Origin: Apteryx mantelli | Lineage: Eukaryota > Chordata > Aves > Apterygiformes > Apterygidae | Reading direction: 5' to 3' | DNA length: 64,000 nt | NCBI RefSeq assembly: GCF_036417845.1 | Contig: NC_089984.1 | Span: 33,515,447-33,579,446 of the forward strand | Part shown: positions 62,209 through 64,000 of the stretch, one piece after another | Position numbering within the stretch: the first letter of the stretch is position 1 | Layout of the letters: the number at the start of each line of letters is the position of its first letter | Notes under the pieces: model-generated | Database searches by the model: none | The model's input: only the letters and a program-made list of their open reading frames with translations | Told to the model about the DNA's origin: nothing | Program-made: the position numbers and the translations under genes

Positions 62209-63050
62209 GTAAGCGATGCGAGAGTTGCTCCAGGATGTTTCGCACGGGCTAAGGTTGGGGGAAGCTTTGGAGCTTCCCTGAGCCCTCTTGAGGTGCCTCT
62301 GCCCCCCCGGTGAGGTAGAAGTGCTCGTGTTGGCTTTCGTGCGTGTGCTCGCGGTGGGTACGGAGACAACGTCTGCGTGTGGCTGTGCGCCTTTCATTGG
62401 TGGTTTTCAGTGGCTTCGGAAGTACTCTGGTCTTCTGAACTACTTTAAAGATACTTTTCATATCACCGAGTCATCTTAAGATCTCTTGCATCATTCTCTT
62501 TCTCTAGACACTTAAATTTACTTTTTCTTCTGTCCATTTTGGTCCAGTTTTAGCTCTTCTAATGTAAGCTTTGGGTTTATTTATTCTGTTGTTTTTTAAT
62601 GCGTGTTTTGAGATCTTGTTCTGTGGTTGATCGGTAATAGTGTAGCGCAACTTAGCAAAATATGATTTTTTTGGATACAGAGATAAATACCAGCATTCTG
62701 AAGTTTGAGCAGGCCCTCTACCTTGAATTAACAAGAGTCTAGGCTGGGAGAGTGCCTTCCTAAACTGAGGCTATGTCACCTGCTCAGTATAACAGTATGA
62801 ATTGTAAAGCTCCATTATCCCATCATCCTTGTTATGTGTGAAGCAGGGTACTGATCAGGGTGGATCTCAAAACAGTAGATAAAAGTTGTCTTGTTCTTTG
62901 TGTAGCCGTAGGTGGAGAATTACAGCTAGAGCCCTATTTGGAAAAAGCGTTCCCTCACCTGGAAGTTAAACTTGATTACAGATGATGAAATACTTTCTCT
63001 TGGTTGTTATTTAATATTTCTTTTTGTTCTTTGTCGTCTTTTTTTTAAAG
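62209..63050 (+). other. PDCD4: Putative first intron of the downstream gene
   Basis: CpG content falls quickly past 62,400 and the sequence turns AT-rich, ending in a strong pyrimidine tract before 63,051. Nothing else recognised. Confidence 0.35.
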
Positions 63051-63192
63051 AAGTGGACAACTGATGGAACATTCCACTGGGAAGAATAAAACTGTTCTTA
63101 CATGGTAGCTTGCTCAGACTAGACTGAGATCCGTACAAGAAAGCTCTCTAAACAGCAGTGACTTGGAACACTTGGACTCCTGAATGACTGAG
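63051..63192 (+). other. PDCD4: Putative 5' UTR exon of the downstream gene (PDCD4?)
   Basis: A long T-rich tract ending ttttttttaaag precedes it and gag|gtaatt follows. The 142 bases contain short upstream frames (ATG at 63064, 15 codons including stop; ATG at 63102) and an ATG at 63184 leading into the donor. No PDCD4 coding start is present. It is an inference from splice signals and position. Confidence 0.35.
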
Positions 63193-64000
63193 GTAATTGA
63201 AAGACCTTTGCCTAAAAAATGGTGTGGGGCAGGGAGGACTTTGTATTACACAAAGTCGTTAACTGTTTGGAATTAGGGTTGACATTAGGAAATATAAGAT
63301 TGTGACAACTTGATACTGTGTCCTAAACCAGAATTTCTTAACTTTCAACCACTTGTGATGAATCATTTGCAGTTAATAGGTCTGTGGTACGGTGGACAGG
63401 AGGGGGGAAAACAAGGGAAGAGAAGAAAAGCGGAAGGGAGTGATGTCGTTTGATGTCACAATCTTGCCACTCATCAGTGAGCTGTTTTCAGGGCAGCAGT
63501 AGATGAGAAAGGGAAAGGAGAGCTGCTGAATTCTCATATACCAGTAGTATTTACTAGACTACAGAGTGGTTCATGTAAACACTGCAGGTAAGAGTGTGTG
63601 ATGAATGCTGGAGCCACTTTATTTTTTTTGTGTGCATAAAGGAAAGATGGATGATGCCATCACAGCGTTGACCTGTGCTGGTCTGTAGAACAGCAGCTGC
63701 TAGGGAGACAGGGAGAAAGTAGCAGAAAAAGAGGAGTTTCCAACTTTATCCCTTGCTGATTGAATAGTGGGTGTGAAGAGGGTTTGGAGTGTCCAGAAGC
63801 ACAGATGTGAGAGCTTGACAGCTATATATACATAAGCAGTAAAATGGAACAAAAATGCCTCTTTTGAGGGTTTGTCTGAACTTGATAAAGTAGTACCATA
63901 TTATCAGTATAGTTAAACCTGAAGAATATTTCTCTTGTGGTTTCAAATATAACATTGATACTGTATGCTTATATAGATAATCCCTTTGCAGAAGGGTTCA
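63193..64000 (+). other. PDCD4: Probable intron of the downstream gene (to window end)
   Basis: AT-rich sequence with no recognisable exon. The PDCD4 coding start would be expected beyond the window. Confidence 0.4.

Noticed and set aside
61172-62369. Overlapping frames of up to 335 codons on both strands of the CpG island
   Set aside because: Stop-poor because of extreme GC content; Arg/Ala/Pro/Gly-rich without domains. The segment reads as a promoter.
63649-63690. ATG GAT GAT at 63649 as the PDCD4 start
   Set aside because: The translation after Met-Asp does not resemble the PDCD4 N-terminus and stops within about 13 codons.

Overview
The window is vertebrate nuclear DNA, most likely from a bird. 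The evidence is one multi-exon gene with GT-AG introns, a large GC3-rich exon among AT-rich introns, compact introns (0.16-4 kb), CpG-island promoters, low repeat density and only old, eroded LINE-type (CR1-like) remnants. There are no operons, no rRNA or tRNA genes and no CRISPR arrays. Avian origin is an inference; another sauropsid is not formally excluded.

The central gene is RBM20, the muscle splicing regulator, on the + strand. Thirteen exons can be joined in one unbroken reading frame from 20,873 to 44,330. I number them 2-14 by the mammalian scheme. They give 1,191 residues: conserved N-terminal Leu/Gln-rich block, C2H2/U1-type zinc finger, RRM, RS region with the RSRSP hotspot, acidic Glu-rich region, second zinc finger and C-terminus. 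Exon 1 with the start codon was not found. The first codon is split so that exon 1 must supply two bases, and 1-20,872 is therefore read as the 3' part of intron 1. A long 3' UTR probably runs to a poly(A) signal at 48,245, with an early alternative signal at 44,428.

Region by region: 1-20,872 is noncoding, with simple repeats, old transposon remnants and several GC/CpG-rich islands (notably 11,440-11,960). 20,873-44,330 holds the RBM20 exons and introns. 44,331-about 48,270 is the probable 3' UTR. About 48,270-61,100 is intergenic, with a CR1-like LINE remnant (55.5-57.1 kb), a degenerate SINE and an old repeat whose core resembles a hammerhead ribozyme. 61,190-62,180 is a strong CpG-island promoter with paired CCAAT boxes, a GC box and a YY1/TCGCGA cluster. 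62,060-64,000 looks like the untranslated 5' end of the next + strand gene. From the conserved RBM20-PDCD4 gene order of amniotes this is probably PDCD4, but no PDCD4 coding sequence lies inside the window.

I found no convincing new biological system. The best leads are regulatory: two competing 3' splice sites at RBM20 exon 12, UCUU-rich pseudo-acceptor tracts inside RBM20's own introns, orphan CpG islands in intron 1, and hammerhead-like repeat fragments.
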